DNA of 39,008 bases from a virus. The stretch is taken from positions 1-39,008 of the IMG/VR virus record IMGVR_UViG_3300044961_000305; one strand, given 5' to 3'. The stretch's first letter is position 1; each line of letters begins with the position of its first letter. Position numbers and translations under genes: made by a program. Shown here piece by piece: positions 11,226-19,493 of the stretch. The notes beneath the pieces are model-generated. The model worked only from the letters and a program-made list of their open reading frames with translations. It made no database searches and was not told the DNA's origin.

Positions 11226-11633
11226 ATGACTACCCCGACCCGCGCCGCCCCATATCTTTCCCCGAAGCCCCAACCCTTTGATATTCAGGCAAATATTCAG
11301 GCGCGCGGCTGTTACGCTGTTACGCCGCTGTTACACTCCACCGTTACGGATAACCAATTGAAATATAACGATTGTTACGCTGTTACGCTGTTACATGCGC
11401 GCGCGTCACGTGGGAGCAAGGGGCAAGGTGTATCCCGTACGCGCGCGTGCGCGAACCGTAACACCGTAACAAGGGTTAAAGGGAGAGAGATATATATAGA
11501 TAATTCAATGGCTTATCCCTGTTACGCTGCCCGTTACGGTGGCGTTACGGTGCGTAACAGCGGCGCTGCCTTGGCCGGGCAAATTGGCCTTAAGGCGCTG
11601 AAAAGAATAAAAAAAGGGGTGAATAATGGCTGA
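11226..11633 (+). CDS. Doubtful ORF across the origin region
   Basis: A 135-codon frame is open from 11226 to 11633, but it translates the iterons into repeats of CYAVT and has no ribosome site. Its composition is unlike a folded protein. It is probably fortuitous, although its end overlaps the start of the gene at 11626. Listed only so that the open frame is on record. Confidence 0.15.
   Translation: MTTPTRAAPYLSPKPQPFDIQANIQARGCYAVTPLLHSTVTDNQLKYNDCYAVTLLHARASRGSKGQGVSRTRACANRNTVTRVKGREIYIDNSMAYPCYAARYGGVTVRNSGAALAGQIGLKALKRIKKGVNNG
11311..11558. other. Probable replication origin with GTTAC iterons
   Basis: GTTAC starts at 11311, 11319, 11330, 11343, 11374, 11382, 11390, 11521, 11533 and 11544, and the reverse GTAAC at 11458, 11466 and 11554. 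That is 13 pentamers in 248 bp, where about half of one is expected by chance. Several are spaced exactly 8 bp (unit GTTACGCT). They flank an AT-rich segment near 11475-11515 that includes GATATATATAGATAATTC. Iterons around a melting region, just upstream of a primase and helicase, match origins initiated by phage- or island-encoded helicases. No initiator has been shown; the helicase at 13461 is the first candidate. Confidence 0.72.
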
Positions 11634-12114
11634 AGAAACGGGGGTGGCGAAGGTTTTGGACGAGATCGTCCCGCGCGGGCCGCTGATCCCGGCGGAACAG
11701 CTGGACATGCTGGCCGATGAGATGCCGGGCACCACGGCCTTTGATCGGGTCCAGGCGGCCAAAGGCCGGGGGCGGCCAAAGGGCAGCGCGAACCGCCGCA
11801 CCCGCGACTTTGCCGAATACCTGCTGGCCCGCTATCCCGACCCGCGGGAAGTTATGGCGCAGACCTATGCCCGGCCGGTGGATGAGCTGGCCGCGGAACT
11901 GGGCTGCACCAAGCTAGAGGCATTCCAGCTGCAACAGCGCGCCGCCGCTGAGCTGGCGCCCTACCTGGCCAGCAAGATGCCGGTGGCGGTGTCGGTCAAT
12001 CATCGGGGCATTGCGCTGGTCATTCCGGGGATGAATTTCGACCAGGCGGCCACGGTTGAGGAAGCCGCCGCCATGCTGGAAATAAGCAATGAAAATCAAG
12101 GGGATAGCGAATGA
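11626..12114 (+). CDS. Putative small terminase-like protein
   Basis: A 162-residue protein with a ribosome site AAGGGGTG six nt before the ATG. A basic motif GRGRPKGSANRRTRDFAEYLL lies around residues 47-67. It is followed by a helical region (LGCTKLEAFQLQQRAAAELAPYLASKMP) and a C-terminal beta part. The GRPKGSxNRRT sequence and the following LL-x-YP-x-P are often seen in phage genes near terminase, and a TerS-like packaging recognition role is possible. Against this, primase and helicase genes lie between it and TerL, so a replication-associated DNA-binding role is also plausible. Confidence 0.5.
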   Translation: MAEETGVAKVLDEIVPRGPLIPAEQLDMLADEMPGTTAFDRVQAAKGRGRPKGSANRRTRDFAEYLLARYPDPREVMAQTYARPVDELAAELGCTKLEAFQLQQRAAAELAPYLASKMPVAVSVNHRGIALVIPGMNFDQAATVEEAAAMLEISNENQGDSE

Positions 12115-12422
12115 CCAATTTTCGAGTTGGACAATGGCTGTCTGACAGTTGCGAAGAAGCCATTTCATTTCAAGGGCTTGTGCGGATTGTCAGAGGGATT
12201 GAACATCCTTCTGCGCCCACCGGCCAGGCCATGGCCTGGCCGGCCAGCCCGGCGCCGCCGCCGCGCGCGGCCAGGGGGGGGGCCCCCCCCTTTTCAGCCG
12301 TCGCTCATCCCCCCTGCCTGTCGCCCGAGGGTCTCAAAAATTCTGGAAGCCGGGATTTTTACCCCGCGAAAATTTTACGGTCTTTTCCGCGTGGGTCGGG
12401 GGTGGGGAGCCAGTGGCCATGA
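12111..12422 (+). CDS. Uncertain 103-aa ORF
   Basis: It has ATGA overlaps at both ends, which favours a real gene, but the middle is low-complexity Ala/Pro coded by a GC-rich tract containing a run of nine G and eight C (12274-12290). Slippage or sequencing error there would change the frame. The N-terminal part (TNFRVGQWLSDSCEEAISFQGL) looks more natural than the rest. An overlapping frame 12127-12579 is an alternative reading. No family recognised. Confidence 0.35.
   Translation: MTNFRVGQWLSDSCEEAISFQGLVRIVRGIEHPSAPTGQAMAWPASPAPPPRAARGGAPPFSAVAHPPCLSPEGLKNSGSRDFYPAKILRSFPRGSGVGSQWP
12274..12290. repeat. G9C8 homopolymer palindrome
   Basis: Nine G residues followed directly by eight C, then TTTT. 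Such a tract is rare in coding DNA. It can fold into an extremely stable hairpin with a short T-run and is prone to length change. It could act as a terminator or attenuator before the primase gene, or be a sequencing trouble spot. Confidence 0.7.
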
Positions 12423-13477
12423 GCCAGCTTATTTCCATCGCCGAAATTGCCCGGCTGCTGGCGGAGCGGACGCCGTCCCTGGTGGCCGACCTGCTGCCCA
12501 ATGGCATTCGGGAGGGGGCGGAATGGCGCGTGGGATCGTTGGCGGGGGAACCGGGCCGGTCGATGGCGGTGCATCTTAGCGGATCGCGGGCGGGCGTGTG
12601 GAAAGATTTTTCGGGTGGGGAAAGCGGCGACGCCCTGGACCTGGTGGCGGCCGTGCTGTTCGGCAACGACAAGGCGCGGGCGGTGGAATGGTCCAAGCGC
12701 TGGCTGGGGCTGGATGACCGTGATCCCCGCGCCATTGCCCAGGTGCGCCGCAAGGCGGCCAAATTGGCGGAAAAGGCCGATGCGGACCGGGAACGGGAAG
12801 AAGCCAAAATCCTGGTGTCGGCACGGCGGATTTGGTTGACGGCCAAGCGCGACATCCGGGGCACCCCGGCGGAAGACTATTTGCGGGCGCGGTGTATCGA
12901 TGTGCGCCGTCTGCCCAAGGTGCCGGGCGCGCTGGCGTTCCATCCTGCTGTTTGGTGCAAGGAGGTGCAGGGCACGCTGCCGGCGCTGGTGGCGGGGATC
13001 TTCCGGCGCGGCGAGCTGGTGGGTGTGCACCGCACCTACCTGGACCCGGCCCGGCCGCAAAAGGCGCAGCTGGTGGACGCCAAGTTGTCACTGGGCCGCT
13101 ATCTGGGCGGCTGCATCCCGTTGACGCGGGGCATCACCCGGGTGCGGTGGAATGATTTGTGGGACCAAGAAATTCCGGAAAGCATCGTGCTGGCGGAAGG
13201 CATCGAAACGGCGTTGTCCGTGGCGCTGGTGCTACCGCGCCGCCGGGTGGCGGCGACGGTGAGCCTGTCCAACATGGCGTCGGTGGAGCTGCCGCCGTGC
13301 ATCCGGGAAGTGATCCTGGCCCGCGACAATGACACGGCCAAGGCCGCCATCCGGGGCTTTGATCGCGCCGTCGCGGCGCACCAGGAAAAGGGCCGCAAGG
13401 TCCGCATCGCCGCGCCCGCCCAGGGCAAGGATTTTAACGATTGGTTGAGGGAGTTAGCGCGTGACCGGGTTGCCTGA
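12419..13477 (+). CDS. Toprim-domain primase
   Basis: A 352-residue protein that should synthesise primers for phage DNA replication. The N-terminal half (HLSGSRAGVWKDFSGGESGDALDL) is the zinc-less counterpart of a primase binding domain, and the middle is a charged coiled region. The Toprim part carries LAEGIETALS (invariant Glu near residue 259) and LARDND (acidic pair near residues 302 and 304). The ending GKDFNDWLRE is typical of Toprim_3-type phage primases. The ATG at 12419 overlaps the previous stop; an in-frame GTG lies 6 nt upstream. It overlaps the helicase start by 17 bp. Confidence 0.85.
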   Translation: MSQLISIAEIARLLAERTPSLVADLLPNGIREGAEWRVGSLAGEPGRSMAVHLSGSRAGVWKDFSGGESGDALDLVAAVLFGNDKARAVEWSKRWLGLDDRDPRAIAQVRRKAAKLAEKADADREREEAKILVSARRIWLTAKRDIRGTPAEDYLRARCIDVRRLPKVPGALAFHPAVWCKEVQGTLPALVAGIFRRGELVGVHRTYLDPARPQKAQLVDAKLSLGRYLGGCIPLTRGITRVRWNDLWDQEIPESIVLAEGIETALSVALVLPRRRVAATVSLSNMASVELPPCIREVILARDNDTAKAAIRGFDRAVAAHQEKGRKVRIAAPAQGKDFNDWLRELARDRVA

Positions 13478-15239
13478 CAAAAATCCAATTGCCGAGGCCA
13501 TCGAGGGCGCGCCGGAAGCGCCGCCGAAGTCCGGGCCAAAATCGCCGAATAAGAAAAACGGCCATGGCGTTGATGACCTGCTGCATGTGCCGGATGACTT
13601 GCCGGTGCAGCCGTTGGGCTGCAATGCCGGGATTTATTATTACCTGGACGGCTTGTATTCGTTCCGCACGCTGGAAGCGCCCGAACATTCGCGGTCCAAC
13701 ATCATGAGCCTGTTCGCGGGCCATGAGGGTTATCTGCTGACAAAATATGGCCGCACGGACAAGCGCGGTTTTCACAACGGCGGCCTGCACACCGACATGG
13801 TGGCCAACGTGCTGATGGCGGCTTGCGCCGAGATCGGCACCATGGACCCGGCGGAACAGGTGCGCGGTGTGGGCGCTTGGACGGACAGCAACGGCGGACT
13901 GGTGCTGCATTGTGGCGATCACGTCTGGATTGATGGCGAGTTTAAAAAACCCGGCCGGTATGGCGATCATGTGTATCCAAGTTGTCCGGGCACGCTTCGT
14001 CCGGCGCGGGAGCCGCAAAAAAACGACGTGGCGGAAGAACTGCTGACGATCCTGAATACCTGGAACTGGCAATCACCGCTGCACGCCTATTTGACGCTGG
14101 GGTTCATGGCGCAAGGCTTTGTGGCGGGCGCGGTGCCGTGGCGGACCCACCTTTATGTGGACGGGGAAGCTGGATCGGGCAAGTCTACGCTGCAACGGTT
14201 GATCCGGGGCGTGTTTCATCGCTGGTGCCTGGACACCACGGACACCACGGCAGCGGCGCTTTATCAATTGATGCAGGGCCGCGCCCAGCCGGTGCTGATT
14301 GACGAATTCGAGCCGGGCGACAACCCCATGCGCAAACAGGCGACGCTGCAAGCGCTGCGCCAGGCGTCATCGGGCGGGCGGGTGAGCCGAGGGGGTGATC
14401 AGCATGTGGGCCGGACGTTTTCGGTACAATTCCCGGCGCTGTTGACCAGCATCGTGACGATCCCGTTGCCGCCCCAGGATGAAAGCCGGATCGTGCGTGC
14501 GCGGCTGGACCCCGTCCAACCGGGCACCATGGTGCCGAATTTATCGTTGGCGCGGTTAAGTGAGCTGGGCACCAAGCTGATGCGCCGGTTGTTGGATCAA
14601 TGGCCCAGGTTTGGCGATACCTTTGCCGCCTATCGCGGCGCGTTGCGGCAATACGCCGGGTTTGATGATCGTCTGCAAGATACCTATGGCACGCTGCTGG
14701 CGTGCGCGGACCTGGCCTTGAATGATTTCGCGCCATCGGGCGATGACCTGCATGATCTGGCCAGCCAGATTGCGGCGCTGACGGCGCCCATGCAGGCGGA
14801 AAAACTTTCAGACAACGCGCGCTGCCTGCAACACTTGCTGGATATGACCATCGATCGCGGCGCGGGTGTGCGCCGCACGGTGGCAAGCTGGCTGGTGGAG
14901 GCGCACGCGGATCTGTCCGTATCGAAAAGTAATCAACTGAATTACAACGTCGATAATACGCAACAACCGGCACAGGACGCACTGGCGGGCATCGGGCTGC
15001 GGCTGGTGGAAATCGCACCGGACATGTTTGGATTGTTTGTGGCCAACACCCATCCGGCGCTGACGCGGATTTACATGGATACCAGTTGGCCAGGCAAGGC
15101 CGGTGCGGCGGGCGCCTGGCGGGACGTGCTGCGGCGCATTCCTGGCGCGGTGGCGCATGGTCCCACCCGCCTGGGCGGCGCCATTCATCGCGGCACGTTG
15201 GTGCCGCTTAATGGCTTCATTCAGTGGTTTGAAAAATGA
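13461..15239 (+). CDS. P-loop replicative helicase / ATPase
   Basis: A 592-residue protein, GTG start behind GAGGGAG with 9-nt spacing. The N-terminal 200 residues form an unassigned domain like those found before ATPase modules in phage and island helicases (DUF927-like arrangement). The ATPase core has Walker A GEAGSGKST near residues 235-243 and Walker B PVLIDEFE near 277-284, followed by a sensor-like region (LTSIVTIPLPPQDESRIVRARL). Together with the upstream primase and iteron origin it probably unwinds, and perhaps recognises, the phage origin. Its stop overlaps the terminase ATG (ATGA). Confidence 0.82.
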   Translation: MTGLPDKNPIAEAIEGAPEAPPKSGPKSPNKKNGHGVDDLLHVPDDLPVQPLGCNAGIYYYLDGLYSFRTLEAPEHSRSNIMSLFAGHEGYLLTKYGRTDKRGFHNGGLHTDMVANVLMAACAEIGTMDPAEQVRGVGAWTDSNGGLVLHCGDHVWIDGEFKKPGRYGDHVYPSCPGTLRPAREPQKNDVAEELLTILNTWNWQSPLHAYLTLGFMAQGFVAGAVPWRTHLYVDGEAGSGKSTLQRLIRGVFHRWCLDTTDTTAAALYQLMQGRAQPVLIDEFEPGDNPMRKQATLQALRQASSGGRVSRGGDQHVGRTFSVQFPALLTSIVTIPLPPQDESRIVRARLDPVQPGTMVPNLSLARLSELGTKLMRRLLDQWPRFGDTFAAYRGALRQYAGFDDRLQDTYGTLLACADLALNDFAPSGDDLHDLASQIAALTAPMQAEKLSDNARCLQHLLDMTIDRGAGVRRTVASWLVEAHADLSVSKSNQLNYNVDNTQQPAQDALAGIGLRLVEIAPDMFGLFVANTHPALTRIYMDTSWPGKAGAAGAWRDVLRRIPGAVAHGPTRLGGAIHRGTLVPLNGFIQWFEK

Positions 15240-16705
15240 CGGCGTTGATGAAACAGCCCGCCGCCGGTCCGGTGGCCCATGCGTTTACCCGGTCACAGAA
15301 ATTTCTGACCGGGATCATGGGGCCCATTGGCAGTGGCAAAACCACGGGCTGCATCCAGAAGTGCATCTGGGCGGTGCTGTGGCAAAATCCCGGCCCGGAT
15401 GGCATCCGCCGCGCCCGCGTTGTGGTGGTGCGCGACACATATCCGAACCTGGACACCACGACGTTGCGATCCTGGCACGGGTGGTTTCCGCCCACCATCG
15501 GCCGCTGGGTGGGTGACAGCCCCCGTCTGCACGAACTGACATTTGATTTCAAGCGGCCGGGTGATTGCCGGTTGGAAATGGTGTTCGTGGCCATTGGCGA
15601 CAAGCGGGCGGAAGATGTGCTGCGCGGGCTGGAGCCCACGGCCATTTGGCTGAACGAAGCGGACCTGTTGAGCAAAGAGGTGCTGGATTACGCCCGCGGC
15701 CGGGTGGGCCGTTATCCAGGTGTGTCATTGGGCGGCTGCGCCTGGTCGGGCATCTGGTGTGATTTCAACGCGCCGGACATCGATAATTATTGCTATGACA
15801 TTTTCGTGGAAAACCCCACCGAGGACACGGAATTCTTCCGCCAGCCATCGGGCTTTTCGCAGCAGGCGGAAAACGTGCACAACCTGCCGAAGAATTACTA
15901 CACGCGCCAGGCGGCCGGGATGCCGGAAGATAAAATCCGCCGCCTGATCATGAACGAATTTGGCTTCACGCGGGACGGCCAGCCGGTCTACCCGGAATTC
16001 CAGGACACGCTGCATGTGGCGCGGGAACCGCTGGTGGCTCATCCTGACTTGAAACTGATTGTTGGGATTGACGGCGGATCGACACCGGCCGCGGCTTTTC
16101 TGCAGAAAGATACACTAGGGCGCTGGCGTTGTTTGGATGAGATGGTGGTTTTCCCCACCAAAGAAGCAATGTTGACGAGCATGGGGCCGACGCGGTTTGG
16201 TGGTATGCTGAAGCAAAAGCTGCAAACAGAGTATGGCCATTTTTATGGCCATCAGGACCGGCTGGAGATTTGGGCCGACCCGGCCACCGGCGCCGGGGCG
16301 GATGTGGAGGCGGGCGATTTAAGCTGGCGGCTGATTGTTCAGCGCGAGACAGAGGTGCCGGTGCGGCCGACATACACCAACGATCCGACGATCCGGCAGG
16401 AAGCAGTGCGCGGGCCGCTGACGCGGATTGTGGAAGGTAAGCCGGGATTTCTGTTGTCGCCCAAGTGCAAAATTTTGCGCAAAGGATTTAACAGCGGCTA
16501 TCACTATCGCCGGATCAACCTGGTGGGCGCTGGTGGGTACATCCGGCAGGAAGATAAGCCCAACAAAAACGAATACAGCCATCCCCATGACGGATTGCAG
16601 TACGGCATGCTGGGCGGCGGTGAAGGCCGTGTGGCGCTGCATGGCCAGAATTGGACGCCCCACGTTCCGCAAGTGGACACAGATTATGCCTATTTTGGAG
16701 GGTGA
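15236..16705 (+). CDS. terL: Terminase large subunit
   Basis: The 489-residue DNA-packaging motor. The ATPase domain has Walker A GPIGSGKTT at residues 29-37 and Walker B TAIWLNEADLL at 135-145 with catalytic Glu141. The C-terminal RNase H-like nuclease has acidic residues at Asp279 (GIDGGSTP), Asp348 (EIWADPAT) and Asp452 (SHPHDGLQYG). It cuts concatemeric phage DNA and pumps it into the prohead through the portal. It lies directly after the helicase gene, which is unusual. No clear small subunit adjoins it; the gene at 11626 is the candidate. Confidence 0.93.
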   Translation: MTALMKQPAAGPVAHAFTRSQKFLTGIMGPIGSGKTTGCIQKCIWAVLWQNPGPDGIRRARVVVVRDTYPNLDTTTLRSWHGWFPPTIGRWVGDSPRLHELTFDFKRPGDCRLEMVFVAIGDKRAEDVLRGLEPTAIWLNEADLLSKEVLDYARGRVGRYPGVSLGGCAWSGIWCDFNAPDIDNYCYDIFVENPTEDTEFFRQPSGFSQQAENVHNLPKNYYTRQAAGMPEDKIRRLIMNEFGFTRDGQPVYPEFQDTLHVAREPLVAHPDLKLIVGIDGGSTPAAAFLQKDTLGRWRCLDEMVVFPTKEAMLTSMGPTRFGGMLKQKLQTEYGHFYGHQDRLEIWADPATGAGADVEAGDLSWRLIVQRETEVPVRPTYTNDPTIRQEAVRGPLTRIVEGKPGFLLSPKCKILRKGFNSGYHYRRINLVGAGGYIRQEDKPNKNEYSHPHDGLQYGMLGGGEGRVALHGQNWTPHVPQVDTDYAYFGG

Positions 16706-16707
16706 CG

Positions 16708-16968
16708 ATGGCGGGTGCAGTTAAAGCGGTGGGTAAGGTTTTTAAGGGCGCGCTAAAAGCGCCGTTGAAAGTGCTGGGGATCAGCAAACCCAAGGCGCCC
16801 TTGCTACCGGCGCCGCCCGGCGTGCCCATGCGGGATGAAGCGGCGGCATCCGCAGAACGTCGTGACACGGTGGCCAACCGTTCCGGGAGGGCATCAACGT
16901 TGTTATTGGGGGAGTTGGGCGAGGAAGCCGCCGGCACCGCCAGCAAACGCTTATTAGGGAGCAATTGA
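16708..16968 (+). CDS. Small 86-aa protein after terminase
   Basis: GGAGG with 7-nt spacing precedes the ATG. It is a basic N-terminal helix (AGAVKAVGKVFKGALKAPLK) followed by a Pro/Ala-rich linker and a helical tail ending TASKRLLGSN. Small proteins of this form follow TerL in several podophages and are probably virion-related, but no specific function is known to me. Confidence 0.65.
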   Translation: MAGAVKAVGKVFKGALKAPLKVLGISKPKAPLLPAPPGVPMRDEAAASAERRDTVANRSGRASTLLLGELGEEAAGTASKRLLGSN

Positions 16969-16969
16969 T

Positions 16970-17275
16970 ATGGTTAAACTTTATGTGACGGAATACGCCT
17001 ATCTGCAACAGGATGAGAATGGCCGCGTGATGAATGTGCCGCAAGAACCGGCGGCGGTGGAGCAAACGCCCATTACTATATCCGGCGCGTCGGCACAATC
17101 GGCGGCGTTCGGCGCTAAGACGCGGATCGTGCGGGTGCATACCGATGCCATCTGTTCGATTGTCTTTGGCGACAACCCCACGGCGACAACAAACCACAAG
17201 CGGCTGGCGGCGGACCAGACGGAATATTTTGGCGTCGCGCCAGGGCAAAAGCTGGCGGTGATTGCGAACACATAG
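16970..17275 (+). CDS. Unknown 101-aa probable structural protein
   Basis: Starts 1 bp after the preceding stop. The sequence is beta-rich (PITISGASAQSAAFGAKTRIVRVHTDAI) and ends with GVAPGQKLAVIANT, as in small beta-barrel or decoration-type phage proteins. It is part of the block between TerL and portal. Virion location is inferred from context. Confidence 0.6.
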   Translation: MVKLYVTEYAYLQQDENGRVMNVPQEPAAVEQTPITISGASAQSAAFGAKTRIVRVHTDAICSIVFGDNPTATTNHKRLAADQTEYFGVAPGQKLAVIANT

Positions 17276-17283
17276 GGTGGAGC

Positions 17284-17610
17284 ATGGGCATCAAGGAAAA
17301 AATCAAGGCGGCGTTCCGTCGCGAACCAGCGGTGACGGTGGATGATCCGGCGCCGCCGGTGCGGCATATCCCGCCGCGCGTGGGCATGTGGGTGATGACG
17401 CCGGATGGCGTCGGAATTCTGCAAGGCTTTGTGCCGGGGGCATCTAATGGATCGGCGGCCAAGGTGGCGAGCTTCAACAAGGACGGCCTGGTGTCGGCGC
17501 ACCGGATTGTGGACATGAAGGATGTGACTGTGGCGCGTCTGAATGACATCCCTAAGAAAAAGATCAGTCATTTGACGCCGGAGCAAGCCCGGCGGCTGGG
17601 GTATTTTTAA
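17284..17610 (+). CDS. Unknown 108-aa protein
   Basis: Begins MGIKEKIKAAFRREPAV. The middle reads RHIPPRVGMWVMTPDGVGILQGFVPG, like a small SH3-like or KOW-type barrel, and the C-terminus (HLTPEQARRLGYF) is helical. It lies in the structural block; an assembly or virion role is an inference. Confidence 0.6.
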   Translation: MGIKEKIKAAFRREPAVTVDDPAPPVRHIPPRVGMWVMTPDGVGILQGFVPGASNGSAAKVASFNKDGLVSAHRIVDMKDVTVARLNDIPKKKISHLTPEQARRLGYF

Positions 17611-17613
17611 AAT

Positions 17614-18342
17614 ATGGCGTTCCCCGATCCGGCATCAGTCACACAGACAGGGTTTGCCACGGCGGCCAGCAGCCACAGCGTCGCCTATCCGGCGACGGTT
17701 AACAGCGGCGACCTGCTGCTGTTAATTTTCTCGGCGCGGACAAACCCAACCATCACCACGCCGACCGGCTATGACCTGATCGTATCAGGACAGGCAGCGG
17801 GTCCGGCGGCAGGGTGCTTTTCGGGTGTCTACGCCCGCATCGCCGACGGGACGGAGGGCGGCGGATCGGTCAGTGTGAGCATCAGCCTGTCGCGGCAGGC
17901 GGCGGCGCAGGTCTATCGCATCACCGGCGCATACGCCACCACGGCGGGCGTCGAGGGCGCGTTTGTTAACGTCAGTCCATCGACCAACCCCAACCCGCCG
18001 AGTCTGTCGCCGTCCTGGAGCGCTGAGGATACGCTGTGGCTAGCCATATCGTGCTCCGCCGATGATGACGAGGTCGCCACGGCCGCGCCGAGCAACTACA
18101 CGGACCTGACGCAGATTGCGTCAGGCGGTGGTGCCAACGCGGGTGTGTCGGTGATTTCGGCGCGGCGCAAAATTAATGCGGCATCCGAGGACCCTGGATC
18201 GTTTACGCTCAACGAGAGCGGTAACAACGGCTGTTTTACGGTGGCCATCCGCCCGGCGGCGGCTGGCGGGGGTGCGGCTGGGCGGCTGATCGGCGGCAAA
18301 CTGGTCCGCCGTGGGATTTTACAGGGGAGGTTGGCGGCATGA
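17614..18342 (+). CDS. Putative beta-sandwich virion protein
   Basis: A 242-residue protein made mostly of Ser/Thr/Ala-rich beta strands (HSVAYPATVNSGDLLLLIFS, GGSVSVSISLSRQAAAQVYR), resembling Ig-like or lectin-like domains carried on phage particles. The C-terminus is basic and Gly-rich (GRLIGGKLVRRGILQGRL), possibly an attachment segment. Coupled by ATGA to the next gene. A surface decoration role is likely but not proven. Confidence 0.6.
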   Translation: MAFPDPASVTQTGFATAASSHSVAYPATVNSGDLLLLIFSARTNPTITTPTGYDLIVSGQAAGPAAGCFSGVYARIADGTEGGGSVSVSISLSRQAAAQVYRITGAYATTAGVEGAFVNVSPSTNPNPPSLSPSWSAEDTLWLAISCSADDDEVATAAPSNYTDLTQIASGGGANAGVSVISARRKINAASEDPGSFTLNESGNNGCFTVAIRPAAAGGGAAGRLIGGKLVRRGILQGRLAA

Positions 18343-19484
18343 CGATGCATTTAGGCGCGGTTCCGGCGGGGACGACGCTATACATTCCGTTCGCCACCTA
18401 CGCCGGGGCGACCGGAGCCAGCATCACGCTCACCGGGCTGGCCGTGACGGACATCGAGATATATAAAAACGGCTCGGTGACGCAGCGATCCAGCGATGCA
18501 GGCTATGCCCTGCTGGACACCGACGGCATCGATTTCGACGGCATTACCGGCATACACGGATTTTCGATTGACCTGAGCGACAACACGGATGCAGGATTTT
18601 ACTCGGTCGGCGCTTTTTATTGGGTCGTTGTGTCCGCCGTGACGGTGGACAGCCAGACCGTCAATTTCATCGCCGCCACGTTTCGGATCGCCCCGGCTGA
18701 GGGTATCGCTGGCTACCCCAAGGTGGACGTGCACGCGTTTGCCGGGACTGCCGCGACGGTGGCGAGTGGACGGCCTGAGGTCAACACGTCTCACATTGCT
18801 GGAGCGGCGGTGAGCACCACCACGGCGCAAATCGGCGTCAATGTCGTACAGGTGTCGGGCGACGCCACGGCGGCGGACAATCTGGAGGCGGCGGCGGATG
18901 GCACGGGGTATAACCTGGGCGGCGGGCAAGTGGTGGCGGCGAGTGTGACGGCTGGCGTTACCGTGACCACTAACAACGACAAGACGGGGTATGCGCTGAC
19001 GGTTGCGCCCCTTGACGCGGCGGGGACCAGGGCTGCGGTGGGCCTGGCCAGCGCCAATCTGGACACGCAGCTGGCCACCATCGCCGGCTACATCGACACC
19101 GAGGTCGCAGCCATTCTGGCCGCTGTGGATACCGAGGTCGCCGCAATCAAGGCGGACACAGCCGCAATCCTGATTGACACCAACGAGCTGCAAACCGACA
19201 ACGTGCCTGGCTTGATCGCGGCCCTGAATGACATCAGCCCGGCGGAAGTGAATGCCGAGGTGGTGGATGCGCTGACGGTGGACACCTATGCCGAACTGGC
19301 GTCAGTGCCGGCGGCCACGTCCAGCCTGAAAGACAAGCTTACCTGGCTGTTCATGCTGGCCCGCAATCGCACGACACAAATCAGCACCACACTGACGCTG
19401 CGCAATGACGGCAACAGCGCCGATGTTGCTACGGCGACCACTTCGGATGATGGCACCACGACGGTGCGCGGTAAGTACATATAG
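18339..19484 (+). CDS. Putative virion adhesin-type protein
   Basis: A 381-residue protein. The N-terminal domain (TLYIPFATYAGATGASITL, TDIEIYKNGSVTQR) is a pattern I associate with phage structural proteins of unknown role. The middle is beta-rich. From about residue 240 a coiled-coil stretch repeats IDTEVAAILAAVDTEVAAI and LIDTNELQTDNVPGL, and a small C-terminal domain follows. The layout (globular head, coiled coil, globular tail) suits a fibre or decoration protein, but it lies between TerL and portal, not in the tail block. Confidence 0.6.
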   Translation: MTMHLGAVPAGTTLYIPFATYAGATGASITLTGLAVTDIEIYKNGSVTQRSSDAGYALLDTDGIDFDGITGIHGFSIDLSDNTDAGFYSVGAFYWVVVSAVTVDSQTVNFIAATFRIAPAEGIAGYPKVDVHAFAGTAATVASGRPEVNTSHIAGAAVSTTTAQIGVNVVQVSGDATAADNLEAAADGTGYNLGGGQVVAASVTAGVTVTTNNDKTGYALTVAPLDAAGTRAAVGLASANLDTQLATIAGYIDTEVAAILAAVDTEVAAIKADTAAILIDTNELQTDNVPGLIAALNDISPAEVNAEVVDALTVDTYAELASVPAATSSLKDKLTWLFMLARNRTTQISTTLTLRNDGNSADVATATTSDDGTTTVRGKYI

Positions 19485-19493
19485 GAGGCGCAG

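Noticed and set aside
11311-11558. Possible CRISPR array
   Set aside because: The repeats are 5-8 bp with short and irregular spacing; there are no 25-40 bp repeats or uniform spacers and no cas genes.
12127-12579. 150-codon ORF overlapping the primase start
   Set aside because: It overlaps about 160 bp of a domain-supported primase and is Gly/Arg/Pro-rich low complexity.
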